In this document: in pieces, positions 18,111 to 26,864 of the stretch | Layout of the letters: each line of letters begins with the position of its first letter | Numbering within the stretch: position 1 is the first letter of the stretch | From: JALEFZ01 sp038527485 | GTDB lineage: Bacteria; Bacteroidota; Bacteroidia; J057 | Direction of reading: 5' to 3' | Length of the DNA: 64,000 nucleotides | NCBI GenBank assembly: GCA_038527485.1 | Contig: JBCBFT010000014.1 | Location: 1 to 64,000 of the forward strand | Notes under the pieces: model-generated | Seen by the model: the letters and a program-made list of their open reading frames with translations, nothing else | Told to the model about the DNA's origin: nothing | Database searches by the model: none | Made by a program: the position numbers and the translations under genes

Positions 18111-21044
18111 ATGAAGTCTTTACTGATTCGCATTTATCCCCATCTTTTCCTTGCTGTGCTATGCAGCCTTCTCCTCTTGTATGGTTGCAAAAGCAGTCAA
18201 AATATTGTCTCTCCTGTCGCCAACCCCCCCTCTCCCCCTCCCCTCTCACCAGAACTCTTGGTTGTCTTGCCAGGAGAAGACTTGTCACAAGCTCTACAAT
18301 TAGAAAAAGTATCCATGGCTACAGAAGTAGTGGGATTATTCGCCCAAACTACTCTTGAATTTACTTTCTACAACCCGCATCCCTTACAGTTGTCAGGTAC
18401 GTTTTTCCTTCCCCTAGGTCCACAACAGGAGGTCAAAGGAATGGCACTAGAGATTGAAGGCAAATTTCGGGAAGCAGTACCTGTAGAAATCAATAAAGCA
18501 CGCGATGTGTATGAAGATGTAGTCAGGAAAAATATAGATCCTGCCTTGGTCGAGTGGAGCCGAAGTCAGCATTTTTCTACGCGCATCTTTCCCATACCTG
18601 CTGAAGGGAGAAAACGCATCCGCATCGTGCTGGACCAAGACCTGATGCTATCCGAGGAGTTGCGACGTTTGGTGCTTCCCTTTCCTCAAGTAGACAGTTT
18701 GCCAGTACTCGATCTCTCTGTCAAACTCTTCGGAGAGCCTGGAGGTCCGATGGAAGTATCTATAGATAGTCTTGTATTTGCGGCTACTCGTGCCAAGATA
18801 TGGCAAGCCCAGCAAACCCTTCGTTACACCTCTTTTCTTCCTGACCTTGAACTCACTCTTCCTTCTTTTCCTACACACAAGATCTGGGTAGAACAGGGGG
18901 CAGAAGGGGAACATTACTTTGCGGCTTACATCAGGCCCGAAAACTTCATCAAATCACGTCCACTTCCACGTCAGATCAGCATCCTCTGGGATGTCTCACA
19001 CTCCGCAAATCGAAGGGATAATCAGAAAGCCTTTGCCTTCCTAGATCAGATTTTCCAGCGGATGCAAAATGTAGACATCAACCTTGTTCCCTTTCACATC
19101 TATGCCGAAGCCAGTCAATACTTCCAAGTCAAGGCAGGTAATTGGACTAGCCTGAAGGATCATCTCGATACCCTCACGCTCGACGGTGGAACACGATTCG
19201 CGACCCTAAACCTAAAAGACTATCCCGCAGATGAATATTGGATCTTTACGGATGGTATGGTGAATCTGCGTCAGGAAACCCTTTCGAGTGCTTATACAGA
19301 GGGCACACCTCATGTCCTTCTACCAGAGACACCTGTTTTCGCATTGAATGCGAGTCAAACTTCCGATCCACGAGCACTCAACTTGCTGACTCAAAATGGT
19401 GGCAAGGTCATCGATCTATACAATCAGCCTATAGAAAATGCTGTGCGTGCGATGACACAGCGACCTTATGCATTGGTGGATATTCAATTTCCAGAAGAGA
19501 ACATCGAGGCTGTACGGTCGGCTGCTTTTCATCATGTCAATGGGCCTTTCATGGTGGTGGGAAAAATGAAAGCCGATGAGAGTAAGCTACAACTGGGGCT
19601 AGGAGTAGGGAGGAATATCTCGGAAAATATGGAACTCACTCTGGACAAGATCAACAACTATTCTGCTTCGGGAATGGTCGCTGATGCCTGGGCTAGAGCA
19701 GAGATTCGTCACCTCTATCATCAACCTACCCCCGATCCACAGGCTATGCTTGCAGTGGGGCAAAAATTTCATCGTCTGACACCGAGCGCTTCTTTGCTTG
19801 TGCTGGATCGGATAGAAGACTATGTCCGTTATCGTGTCCTTCCCCCCGAAAGACTGCGTGCGGAGTATGACGCTTTGGTGACGCAAGAAGAGGAGAAGAA
19901 AAATCTAGAATGGATCAGTCATATTGATAAAGTAGCTTCAGAATTTCTGAGTCGAAAGGTATGGTGGGAAACAGCGTTTGCTCCCATTGACAGTCCCTTC
20001 GAGCCTGACGAAAATAGAAAAGATGTGGATGAATACGGGGCAGCAGAAGAGGAAATGGCCGCATCACCCGCAACAGAAGGAAGCTTTGCAGACTTAGAGG
20101 TAGCTGCGAATGACGAGAAAGCACAAGAAGAAAACAGCGGAACCATTACCCTCAATGCTTGGGAATCTGATGCGCCCTACATGGATACGCTCCGCAAGGT
20201 AGATCCTGTAGATTTGTATGACTTGTATCTAGAGCTCAAGGATACTTATGGACAAAAACCTGCTTTTTACATCGATGTGGCTGATTTCCTTTGGAAGGAG
20301 GGACAAAAGGAAGCCGCTACCAAAATCTTATCCAATTTAGGAGAGATAGGGCTAGACAATCCGCAAATGCTCCGCGTGATGGGCAGACGCTTATTCACAT
20401 GGGAACAATCGGACTGGGCGATCGCCGTATTTAAGCAGTTGGTCACACTCCGACCGACCGAGCCGCAATCCTTCCGCGACCTCGCACTTGCCTATGCTCA
20501 AAATGATCAATTGCAACTAGCCGTTGATGGATTGTACGAAGTGATCCGCCAGCCTTGGGGCGAGCGATTCCCCGAAATAGCTGTCGTAGCGACGCACGAA
20601 CTCAATGCCATCATCGCACAGACAGAAGAACCGCTTTCTCTGAGTGACATTGACCCTCGGCTGATTGCGCAGCTTCCTACGGATGTGCGCGTTGTCATAG
20701 ATTGGGACGCAAATGATGTAGACATTGACCTGTGGGTGATCGATCCGAGAGGAGAGAAGTGCTACTATCAAAACAAGCTAACCTCAATCGGAGGGCTCAT
20801 CTCCAAGGATTTCACCCAAGGATACGGTCCAGAGGAGTTTCTGCTGAAGCGCGCGCCCAAAGGAACCTACAAAGTCCAGGTCAACTATTATGGGGACCGT
20901 AATCCTGGTCCGACAGGTCCTGCGACGGTCTTTGTGCGCATGATCACCGACTACGGACGCAAATCTCAGCGAGAGCAGCAATTGGCGGTACGTATGGAAG
21001 AAGAGAGTGCGGTGATTGATATTGGTACGTTTGAGTTTCAATAA
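18111..21044 (+). CDS. VIT / VWA / DUF2135 lipoprotein
   Basis: 977 residues. The lipoprotein signal ends at LLYGC (Cys26). A VIT domain follows (~55-185: AQTTLEFTFYNPHP, then FREAVPVEINKARDVYEDVV). Next is a von Willebrand A-like domain (~285-420) with an intact MIDAS start (DVSHS), and a long linker. At ~700-830 a helical, TPR-like stretch appears (FLWKEGQKEAATKIL, LALAYAQNDQLQLAVD). The C-terminal ~110 residues look like DUF2135 (VVIDWDANDVDIDLWVIDP, YKVQVNYYGDR). It should be anchored in an envelope membrane and bind a protein or glycan partner through the metal site. The function is unknown. Confidence 0.85.
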   Translation: MKSLLIRIYPHLFLAVLCSLLLLYGCKSSQNIVSPVANPPSPPPLSPELLVVLPGEDLSQALQLEKVSMATEVVGLFAQTTLEFTFYNPHPLQLSGTFFLPLGPQQEVKGMALEIEGKFREAVPVEINKARDVYEDVVRKNIDPALVEWSRSQHFSTRIFPIPAEGRKRIRIVLDQDLMLSEELRRLVLPFPQVDSLPVLDLSVKLFGEPGGPMEVSIDSLVFAATRAKIWQAQQTLRYTSFLPDLELTLPSFPTHKIWVEQGAEGEHYFAAYIRPENFIKSRPLPRQISILWDVSHSANRRDNQKAFAFLDQIFQRMQNVDINLVPFHIYAEASQYFQVKAGNWTSLKDHLDTLTLDGGTRFATLNLKDYPADEYWIFTDGMVNLRQETLSSAYTEGTPHVLLPETPVFALNASQTSDPRALNLLTQNGGKVIDLYNQPIENAVRAMTQRPYALVDIQFPEENIEAVRSAAFHHVNGPFMVVGKMKADESKLQLGLGVGRNISENMELTLDKINNYSASGMVADAWARAEIRHLYHQPTPDPQAMLAVGQKFHRLTPSASLLVLDRIEDYVRYRVLPPERLRAEYDALVTQEEEKKNLEWISHIDKVASEFLSRKVWWETAFAPIDSPFEPDENRKDVDEYGAAEEEMAASPATEGSFADLEVAANDEKAQEENSGTITLNAWESDAPYMDTLRKVDPVDLYDLYLELKDTYGQKPAFYIDVADFLWKEGQKEAATKILSNLGEIGLDNPQMLRVMGRRLFTWEQSDWAIAVFKQLVTLRPTEPQSFRDLALAYAQNDQLQLAVDGLYEVIRQPWGERFPEIAVVATHELNAIIAQTEEPLSLSDIDPRLIAQLPTDVRVVIDWDANDVDIDLWVIDPRGEKCYYQNKLTSIGGLISKDFTQGYGPEEFLLKRAPKGTYKVQVNYYGDRNPGPTGPATVFVRMITDYGRKSQREQQLAVRMEEESAVIDIGTFEFQ

Positions 21045-21061
21045 ACTTGAAGGGTTCGATC

Positions 21062-22066
21062 CTAGATCTTACCAATCAAAGAATTGACTGTCGTCAAAGA
21101 GGTGACACGTGCGCGCGCGGAGATCAGGTTGGTTTCTGCGCGCTCTAGCTTGACTTGCAGCTCTTTGAGTCCTGCACGGAGTGCATTTTGTTCCTCTTCT
21201 GTTTGCGACTCAGACAGTTGCTGAAGTCGTAGCTCAATGAGCTTGCGCAATTCTTCCACCTCTTGCTGGTATCTACGTACATCGATCTGGGCTTCCGCTA
21301 ATTCTTCGGCTAACTCTTGTGCGATTTTGTCGGCTTCTTTTTCTGCCTTTTGCCGTGGAAGCGTCTCAGGATCAAGGAAAATCTCGGAGAGATCTTCTGC
21401 CTTTTTAGAATTATTCAGTATCAGACTGACAATATCAAAACGCGGGGTTTTATAATTTTTGAAGAAAGTTTCCTTTTCCTTTCTCACGACTCGTTTGGCA
21501 AACTTTATCCCTAGCGAAATCTCTTCCTCAAACTTTTCTAGCATCTCATTCGACCAATCCTCTGATTTGTCCTGTCTCCATTTATCTTCCAAGTCATATA
21601 GTGCTTCTTTGAGGTCTGCACTCGCCTTCCAGAAATTCCCGATTACCTTTCGTTGCTCAAACCATGCAGCGATGCCACTGTGGAGAGCCAAAACACCTGT
21701 AATCAATGCCGCAACCTGGGCAATCAGATAGTCAGGGTCCTGCTCACTGGATGTCTCTGTGATACGCTCAGCCAAAGAATTCAACATCAAAATCAGAATC
21801 GGCATGACCAGTAAAAGCGCAAGCGTGATCGCTATATAAAGGTTGCGGATGCTTTTTTCCGCCTTGACCTTTTTATCATACCACGCAATATTTAAGTGTA
21901 CGTCTGTCACATATTTGACTAGGTGATCCTCCTTGAGCTGGGTCCAAGCAGTGGGTAGCTTCAGTCTCTCGACAAAAATACGGAAAGCATTCTGTGCTGC
22001 CAGATAGGAGCGATGGCTATACTTTTCCCGCTCAAAACTGTACGCATGTGCAGATGATGCATTCAT
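21062..22066 (-). CDS. Two-TM coiled-coil protein resembling SLATT/DUF4231
   Basis: 334 residues, no signal peptide. Residues 55-75 (IAWYDKKVKAEKSIR) lead into TM1 (~77-97), a short loop, and TM2 (~114-135). Then a conserved-looking helix FWKASADLKEALYDLEDKW follows and a long charged coiled coil (~245-320) ends the protein. The 2TM-plus-helix layout is that of SLATT / DUF4231 membrane modules, which in other bacteria act as pore-forming effectors of nucleotide-signalling defence systems. No cyclase, SLOG or nucleotide-sensing partner is adjacent, so a defence role is only a possibility. The stop lies 17 bp from the convergent VIT gene. Confidence 0.7.
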   Translation of the reverse strand: MNASSAHAYSFEREKYSHRSYLAAQNAFRIFVERLKLPTAWTQLKEDHLVKYVTDVHLNIAWYDKKVKAEKSIRNLYIAITLALLLVMPILILMLNSLAERITETSSEQDPDYLIAQVAALITGVLALHSGIAAWFEQRKVIGNFWKASADLKEALYDLEDKWRQDKSEDWSNEMLEKFEEEISLGIKFAKRVVRKEKETFFKNYKTPRFDIVSLILNNSKKAEDLSEIFLDPETLPRQKAEKEADKIAQELAEELAEAQIDVRRYQQEVEELRKLIELRLQQLSESQTEEEQNALRAGLKELQVKLERAETNLISARARVTSLTTVNSLIGKI

Positions 22067-22395
22067 AAAATGGAATTATTGGTTCGAATGGTAATGTGTT
22101 ATTTCAAGTAAATAAAAAATAAAGGATTAAGAAACAGACTTTTTTACGAATCATTTGATGGATCGTATGTTGAGATGCCTGAGGAGTAAAATAAAACATT
22201 CTCTTGATTCATCCATCCTACCTGTTCTCGTTTGTATTTGGGCAAAATATGGAGACTGATGAAGGCCAGATCTATGGGATAAGATGAGATGAAAAAGGCC
22301 TTACGACACGATATTTTTTATAAGGGTACGAAAAAAGGCCCACTCACATGAGTAGGCCTGATATGATCAGTCATCCTATGTTAGAATGAATCTCT
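22067..22395. other. Intergenic region
   Basis: 329 bp between two minus-strand genes. Only the terminator at 22331-22359 is recognisable. Confidence 0.5.
22331..22359 (-). terminator. Rho-independent terminator
   Basis: Minus strand AGGCCTACTCA, loop TG, TGAGTGGGCCT, then TTTTTTCG. It follows the beta-barrel gene at 22396-23013. Confidence 0.85.
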
Positions 22396-23013
22396 TTATA
22401 TGGCAATACCAAGGGTAAAGTTGGTCGTATGATTGATGCCACGTACAGGGACAAAGCTTCCACTGCTGAAACCAGCTGCTACACCTTCTCTGAAGTGATC
22501 GTAAGAGGCATCAAATTCTACTCCTAGACGCAGGATTTTAAGGACTTTGATATTTGCTCCGAGCAATACGCCCAATCCTGAACGAATTCTTCCATTCTCT
22601 ATATTGTCCAAGTTATTCTGCACGATGTCATCTCCTACGACGACGATGGGGATGTAAGCACCTGGATAAATGTCCAAGAAATTGGCTAGCACAAAATGTT
22701 TTTCAATACCCAAAATACCTTTGATGTCTTGGCGCTGAGCTGAGTAATCTGTGGAGAGATCTCCATTTTCTACTGTATAGTTGAGTTGGTCCAATCCTGC
22801 TCCTACACGAATGGCCCACTTCTTATCTGTGTAATAACGTAGGTTCATTGTCAGTGAAGTACTTCCGTTGTAGTCGATATTGGTAGAGCCAGAGCTGGCT
22901 TGGTCGATATCGAAGCTTGAGAAGTTGGCTGTCAAGCTCACACGCTGGGCCATCGCCTGCTGTAAACCAAAAGCCATGAGAATGAGGGCAAATAGGAAAA
23001 CTGTCTTTTTCAT
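22396..23013 (-). CDS. Small outer-membrane beta-barrel protein
   Basis: 205 residues. A signal peptide (MKKTVFLFALILMAF to AMAQ) is followed by alternating beta strands with aromatic residues (SLTMNLRYYTDKKWAIRVG, LRLGVEFDASYDHF) ending NFTLGIAI, as in eight-stranded OmpW/OmpX-like porins of Bacteroidota (outer membrane beta-barrel domain). The size fits a small barrel rather than a transport porin. The function is unknown. It has its own terminator and is divergent from the binding-protein/methyltransferase gene. Confidence 0.8.
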   Translation of the reverse strand: MKKTVFLFALILMAFGLQQAMAQRVSLTANFSSFDIDQASSGSTNIDYNGSTSLTMNLRYYTDKKWAIRVGAGLDQLNYTVENGDLSTDYSAQRQDIKGILGIEKHFVLANFLDIYPGAYIPIVVVGDDIVQNNLDNIENGRIRSGLGVLLGANIKVLKILRLGVEFDASYDHFREGVAAGFSSGSFVPVRGINHTTNFTLGIAI

Positions 23014-23280
23014 AACTGGATATATTCTAAGATCTTGGTTGAGGTACGCAAGTTATACACATACGTTTCATCATATAAAACACAGATGAATGAACGTGTG
23101 TTTTTTTTGAAAGAGCGTGTCTCTGTGCCTCCCGACATCTATAACGAAACTTAAGCAAATGACCCTCACCTATTTTGAAGGGTTGCACCATTTACCACGT
23201 GAAAGGAAACAGATTTGCATATATGAGAAGCAATTAACTTGCGCATCTGTTACATTGATCATTAATTCAATTCATCTTTT

Positions 23281-24978
23281 ATGAGAAAGGCATTACGGAT
23301 AGGCGGCGTACCTGAGCACTTCAACTACCCATGGAGATTGGCGAAGCAGGAAAAACTATTTGAAACTGTTGGGCAGATGGAAGTCCAATGGGAGGAAATT
23401 CCAGGGGGGACAGGTGCCATGCGGCAAGCACTCATAGAAGATCGGCTAGATGTCGCCTTGATGCTGACAGAGGGAGCCTTAAAATCTATTGCAGATGGAG
23501 AAGACTTGGCTATCATAGGTACGTATGTCCGAAGTCCTCTTACTTGGGGTATCCATGTTCATTCAGGAAGCACCATACAGACCATAGCTGAGGCAGCAGG
23601 AAAAACCATTGCCATTTCGCGCCAAGGTTCAGGCTCTCACTTGATGGCCTATGTATGGGGAAAAAGCCTGGGATGGGACATGGCAGATACTCCATTTGAG
23701 ATTGTAGGGAACTTTGCAGGTGCTCGACAGAGCTTTGCCGAAGGTAGATCTGATGTATTCCTTTGGGAAAAATATACCACCAAACCCACAGTCGATGCAG
23801 GAGAATGGCGTCGAATCGGTGAATTCCCTACTCCATGGCCCTGTTTTCTACTCGTTGCGAGAAAAGACGTCATCGAATCACGTCCTGAGGACCTCAAACG
23901 CCTCATGCGCATCGTCCGCCGTGCCATGCACCTCAAAACCACTTCTCAAACCCATCAATACATAAGCGAACAATACCAGTTACAACTGAAAGATGTAGCC
24001 GAATGGTACGACCAACATGAGTGGAGTTGTCAACCCCATATCCATCACACAACGATAGAGGAACCACTGCAAGCCCTTCTAGAACTGGGACTCATTGAAG
24101 AAGTCAAAAATAACGAATTCTATGTCGCAAACTTTTGCCACATCACCGACCATAAGCTTTCACAGGTGATGTATGACTGGCGGATAGATAGTGTACACAA
24201 GCTCTTGAGCCAAAAAGGAAAAGCTACAGGCCCCCTAGATATCCAAGATCTGATCGATCTCGGGCATCTCGACCAATATCACTATCTGGGAGATCAAACC
24301 AGCTACGAGATCGTAGATCTCTTGAAGCTTCAGCCGCAGCAATCTGTCTACGATATCGGAAGCGGAGTCGGTGGGACCAGTAGGATACTGGCACATGCTT
24401 CGGGCTGTAGCGTGATCGGCATCGAGGTCCAACCCGAACTCAATGAACTAGCCACAGAACTTACCCAGAGAGTAGGTCTAGGAGATAAGGTCCATTATAT
24501 CACAGCAGATTTCCTTTCTTCAGAGGTATTGGAACAAAAAGATCATTTCATTTCTCTTCTTGTTTTTCTCCATCTTCCCAATCGCCCTCAAGTACTCAAG
24601 AAATGCTTTGATCTTCTGAAGCCTGGGGGAACCTTCGTAATTGAAGATTTGACGCAAAGGGGACCTTTCACTGAGCAAGAGGCTTATCACTTACGCCACA
24701 TTGTGTCTGCCCCATCTGTCACAGATACCGATTCGTATCGAAAGGACTTGGAGGATGCGGGATTTGTAATAGAGGAAATGCGCGATATGTCTGATCCTTG
24801 GACAGACTGGGTCGTGATGCGCTACGAATCATTTCGTGCAGAGGAGGCGACCTATCGAGATTTCTTTGGACCTGAGCTCTATGATCATCGTTGCTATTTT
24901 TACCAGACGATTCAGGATTTATTTAAAAATGGTCATATGGGTGGGGTAAGAATCGTAGGGAGCAAGCCTGGGAGTTGA
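23281..24978 (+). CDS. Fusion: Ca3427-like binding-protein domain + SAM methyltransferase
   Basis: 565 residues, no signal peptide. Residues 1-~290 look like the cytoplasmic PBP2 family named after Candida Ca3427 (relatives of NMT1/THI5): RIGGVPEHFNYPWRLA at the N-terminus, GGTGAMRQAL, DVALMLTEGA and the WPCFLLVARKD strand. From ~330 (YHYLGDQTSYEIVDLL) a class I methyltransferase follows: motif I VYDIGSGVGG (~356-365), GIEVQPEL as the acidic strand-2 end, and LKPGGTFVIEDL as post-motif III. It resembles small-molecule N-methyltransferases. The binding module probably senses or presents a small substrate to the methyltransferase (inference). Both halves are full length with no frameshift, so this is a genuine fusion. 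It stands alone, convergent with the next gene. Confidence 0.8.
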   Translation: MRKALRIGGVPEHFNYPWRLAKQEKLFETVGQMEVQWEEIPGGTGAMRQALIEDRLDVALMLTEGALKSIADGEDLAIIGTYVRSPLTWGIHVHSGSTIQTIAEAAGKTIAISRQGSGSHLMAYVWGKSLGWDMADTPFEIVGNFAGARQSFAEGRSDVFLWEKYTTKPTVDAGEWRRIGEFPTPWPCFLLVARKDVIESRPEDLKRLMRIVRRAMHLKTTSQTHQYISEQYQLQLKDVAEWYDQHEWSCQPHIHHTTIEEPLQALLELGLIEEVKNNEFYVANFCHITDHKLSQVMYDWRIDSVHKLLSQKGKATGPLDIQDLIDLGHLDQYHYLGDQTSYEIVDLLKLQPQQSVYDIGSGVGGTSRILAHASGCSVIGIEVQPELNELATELTQRVGLGDKVHYITADFLSSEVLEQKDHFISLLVFLHLPNRPQVLKKCFDLLKPGGTFVIEDLTQRGPFTEQEAYHLRHIVSAPSVTDTDSYRKDLEDAGFVIEEMRDMSDPWTDWVVMRYESFRAEEATYRDFFGPELYDHRCYFYQTIQDLFKNGHMGGVRIVGSKPGS

Positions 24979-25070
24979 ATGGTATCCCCATAACGTATGG
25001 GTGTGATCAGGAATATTCTGACACGGATTTCTCGACCGTGTGTAAACGTATTTGTGACAACTTTCCTTAC

Positions 25071-25745
25071 TCAAACAATCAAAGACAGATAAAATAGTCC
25101 CGCAAAAGTATAAAGGACCAAAGAAGCGATCAAAACCCATTTGGCCGTTTTGCGGCTGGATGCATGAAATCGGAAGCTCGGATTGCCTGTACCATCTGAT
25201 TGCTTGGCATTCATCATATAAATACATAATCCAAATCCTACAGGAGCCAGTACTACGCTCATCAGTGTAAGATAGATCATCAAAAGCGGGAGTAGGCCCG
25301 TTTTCTGCCTCTGCTTCGGAGCGGCTACAGAGGGGATTCTGTGCTCGCGAAGTTGTTCATCTGTAATCTCATAGTCCCGCTCCCTCAATAAAAAGACTGC
25401 ATAGTAGTACAATCTGGGATGCCAGTCTTTGGGGTTTTGGATAAGCTCGAATAACTCTTCATCTGAGTATTCTAGCAAGTAGAAGTCCTCAGGGAGATGA
25501 TGGAACTCGTGTGCCGCTTCTTCCTCAAACTTCTCGTACATTACCTCCACCGCGGAGTCTGGAATTCTCAGTATAAATTCTTCTTTGGCACCTGCTGTAC
25601 CAAAAAATTCGGCTCCCATACCAGGTGCATGACGCTCTAACTCATATAAGATCCCGTTGTCCTGCAACCAAAGGGCAAGGGCTTTTACTTCTTCTGCATC
25701 ATCAAATATGTTAAATGCTTTCAGCTTCTCAGGCATAAGGATCAT
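25071..25745 (-). CDS. DUF2007-like membrane protein
   Basis: About 224 residues from the ATG at 25745, which has an A-rich leader typical of Bacteroidota; the frame stays open upstream to a TTG at 25793 and an ATG at 25778, so the start is uncertain. The N-terminal half (IFDDAEEVKALALWLQDNGI, LRIPDSAVEVMYEKFEEEA) recalls DUF2007 'signal-transducing' modules. The middle is acidic and aromatic-rich (DFYLLEYSDEELFELI). Two TM helices (~155-177 and ~203-224) end the protein. It may be the last gene of the mtnA-arsR-aldolase run, lying about 80 bp behind the aldolase. The function is unknown. Confidence 0.65.
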   Translation of the reverse strand: MILMPEKLKAFNIFDDAEEVKALALWLQDNGILYELERHAPGMGAEFFGTAGAKEEFILRIPDSAVEVMYEKFEEEAAHEFHHLPEDFYLLEYSDEELFELIQNPKDWHPRLYYYAVFLLRERDYEITDEQLREHRIPSVAAPKQRQKTGLLPLLMIYLTLMSVVLAPVGFGLCIYMMNAKQSDGTGNPSFRFHASSRKTAKWVLIASLVLYTFAGLFYLSLIV

Positions 25746-25823
25746 TTTTTTATCTGAAGGGTTAACCTTCACATGCATGCTTATGTTGAACAATTCTATT
25801 CAATGAAATTTAAGAAATATATT

Positions 25824-26450
25824 TCAAATGGAGAGCGTCTCGTTGCCCTGCTCATAGGCTTGCCATTCCGCAAATAGCACCTCATAGGCTTCTTCCATGG
25901 AAGTACCAAAGCTAATAATACCCTCTTCATGTCCTCCCATCGCCAACAACTTTCGCTCTTTCAAGTCGGTTTCACGATATAGTCTCTGGACTTCTCCAGC
26001 CATCTCAGGTGTCCCATAGGGAACTTCAGCACTTGAGGTAGGATGTGTTTGTTGGAGTTGCTGCCACAATCCGAGGTGGTGTACGTGGATCACAGCTGCT
26101 ATATGAGGATGTAATTGATATACTGCCGCATGTGTCAATGACTCAGAAGAAGCTTTGGTCTCACCTTCACACCATAATTCATTCGCAGAAGTATCTACAC
26201 GAGATACCCAGGCTATATGCTCAGATAGAAGATGAGGAATATGCCCCGTTTGAGAGCCAGATATCCAACAGACACCTTGAGGTGATCGACAGCTTATATT
26301 GCCAAAGCCTATCCCTGATTCAGGATAGGCCCCAATCAAATTTTGTTGATATAACCTATGGCGATAGTCAAGTATCGTCCCCATTAAGGCATCAAATGGA
26401 ATCACTTGCTGTTTCCAATGACATCGATATTTGACTACACCCTCTTCCAA
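25824..26450 (-). CDS. Class II aldolase (MtnB/Ald2-like)
   Basis: 208 residues from a TTG at 26450; that start keeps the N-terminal EEGVVKYRCHW segment, which relatives appear to share, whereas the next ATG (26384) would remove it. SGIGFGNISCR and VIHVHHLGLW are class II aldolase/adducin motifs, the HVHH histidines being zinc ligands. GHEEGIISFG near the end supplies the third metal site. With mtnA upstream in the same run, it probably acts on 5-methylthioribulose-1-phosphate or 5-deoxyribulose-1-phosphate, either as the MtnB dehydratase or as the Ald2 aldolase of the DHAP shunt. It lies 30 bp behind the ArsR gene. Confidence 0.75.
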   Translation of the reverse strand: MEEGVVKYRCHWKQQVIPFDALMGTILDYRHRLYQQNLIGAYPESGIGFGNISCRSPQGVCWISGSQTGHIPHLLSEHIAWVSRVDTSANELWCEGETKASSESLTHAAVYQLHPHIAAVIHVHHLGLWQQLQQTHPTSSAEVPYGTPEMAGEVQRLYRETDLKERKLLAMGGHEEGIISFGTSMEEAYEVLFAEWQAYEQGNETLSI

Positions 26451-26480
26451 AAGATCGTTATTTAGGAGATGATATCTAAA

Positions 26481-26786
26481 CTAGCAATCCGTGCATTCAT
26501 TGACACAGGTAAGGAGCTTATCAATAGTCGGATTCTTGATGTGATAATAGATATTTTTTCCAATGCGCTCTGAATCCAGTACATCGATATCCTCTAATGC
26601 CTTCAGGTGCTGAGAAGCATTGGACTGGCTGATGGCTACTTCTTCGTATATTTCCTTAACAGATAAACGTCCGCGCTCCAAAAGCAACTCCACAATTGCC
26701 AATCTAGAAGGATGTCCTACCGTCTTCATGAGCCTTGCGATGCGTTTCAGCTTGTCTTTATCTCTACGTAAGGTAGTAACCTCCAT
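26481..26786 (-). CDS. ArsR-family regulator with C-terminal cysteine cluster
   Basis: 101 residues. A winged helix-turn-helix follows the ArsR/SmtB pattern: GHPSRLAIVELLLERGRLSV, the recognition helix ISQSNASQHLKALE (~52-65) and the wing RIGKNIYYHI. The C-terminus CVNECTDC (Cys94, Cys98, Cys101) could bind a metal or sense redox. No alpha3N metal box is visible in helix 3. It sits between mtnA and the class II aldolase on the same strand, so it probably controls this salvage cluster (inference). The ligand is unknown. Confidence 0.85.
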   Translation of the reverse strand: MEVTTLRRDKDKLKRIARLMKTVGHPSRLAIVELLLERGRLSVKEIYEEVAISQSNASQHLKALEDIDVLDSERIGKNIYYHIKNPTIDKLLTCVNECTDC

Positions 26787-26864
26787 GTGCTTTAACTTAT
26801 GTTAATATTCTAATTTACTCATAAAACGGAATTTCTAAGCAAAGGTTGGTCAGCAATATGACCT

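Noticed and set aside
24985..25045. Terminator hairpins between the convergent fusion gene and DUF2007-like gene
   Set aside because: Stems of only six base pairs (CCCATA/TATGGG; ACACGG/CCGTGT) with no T-run.
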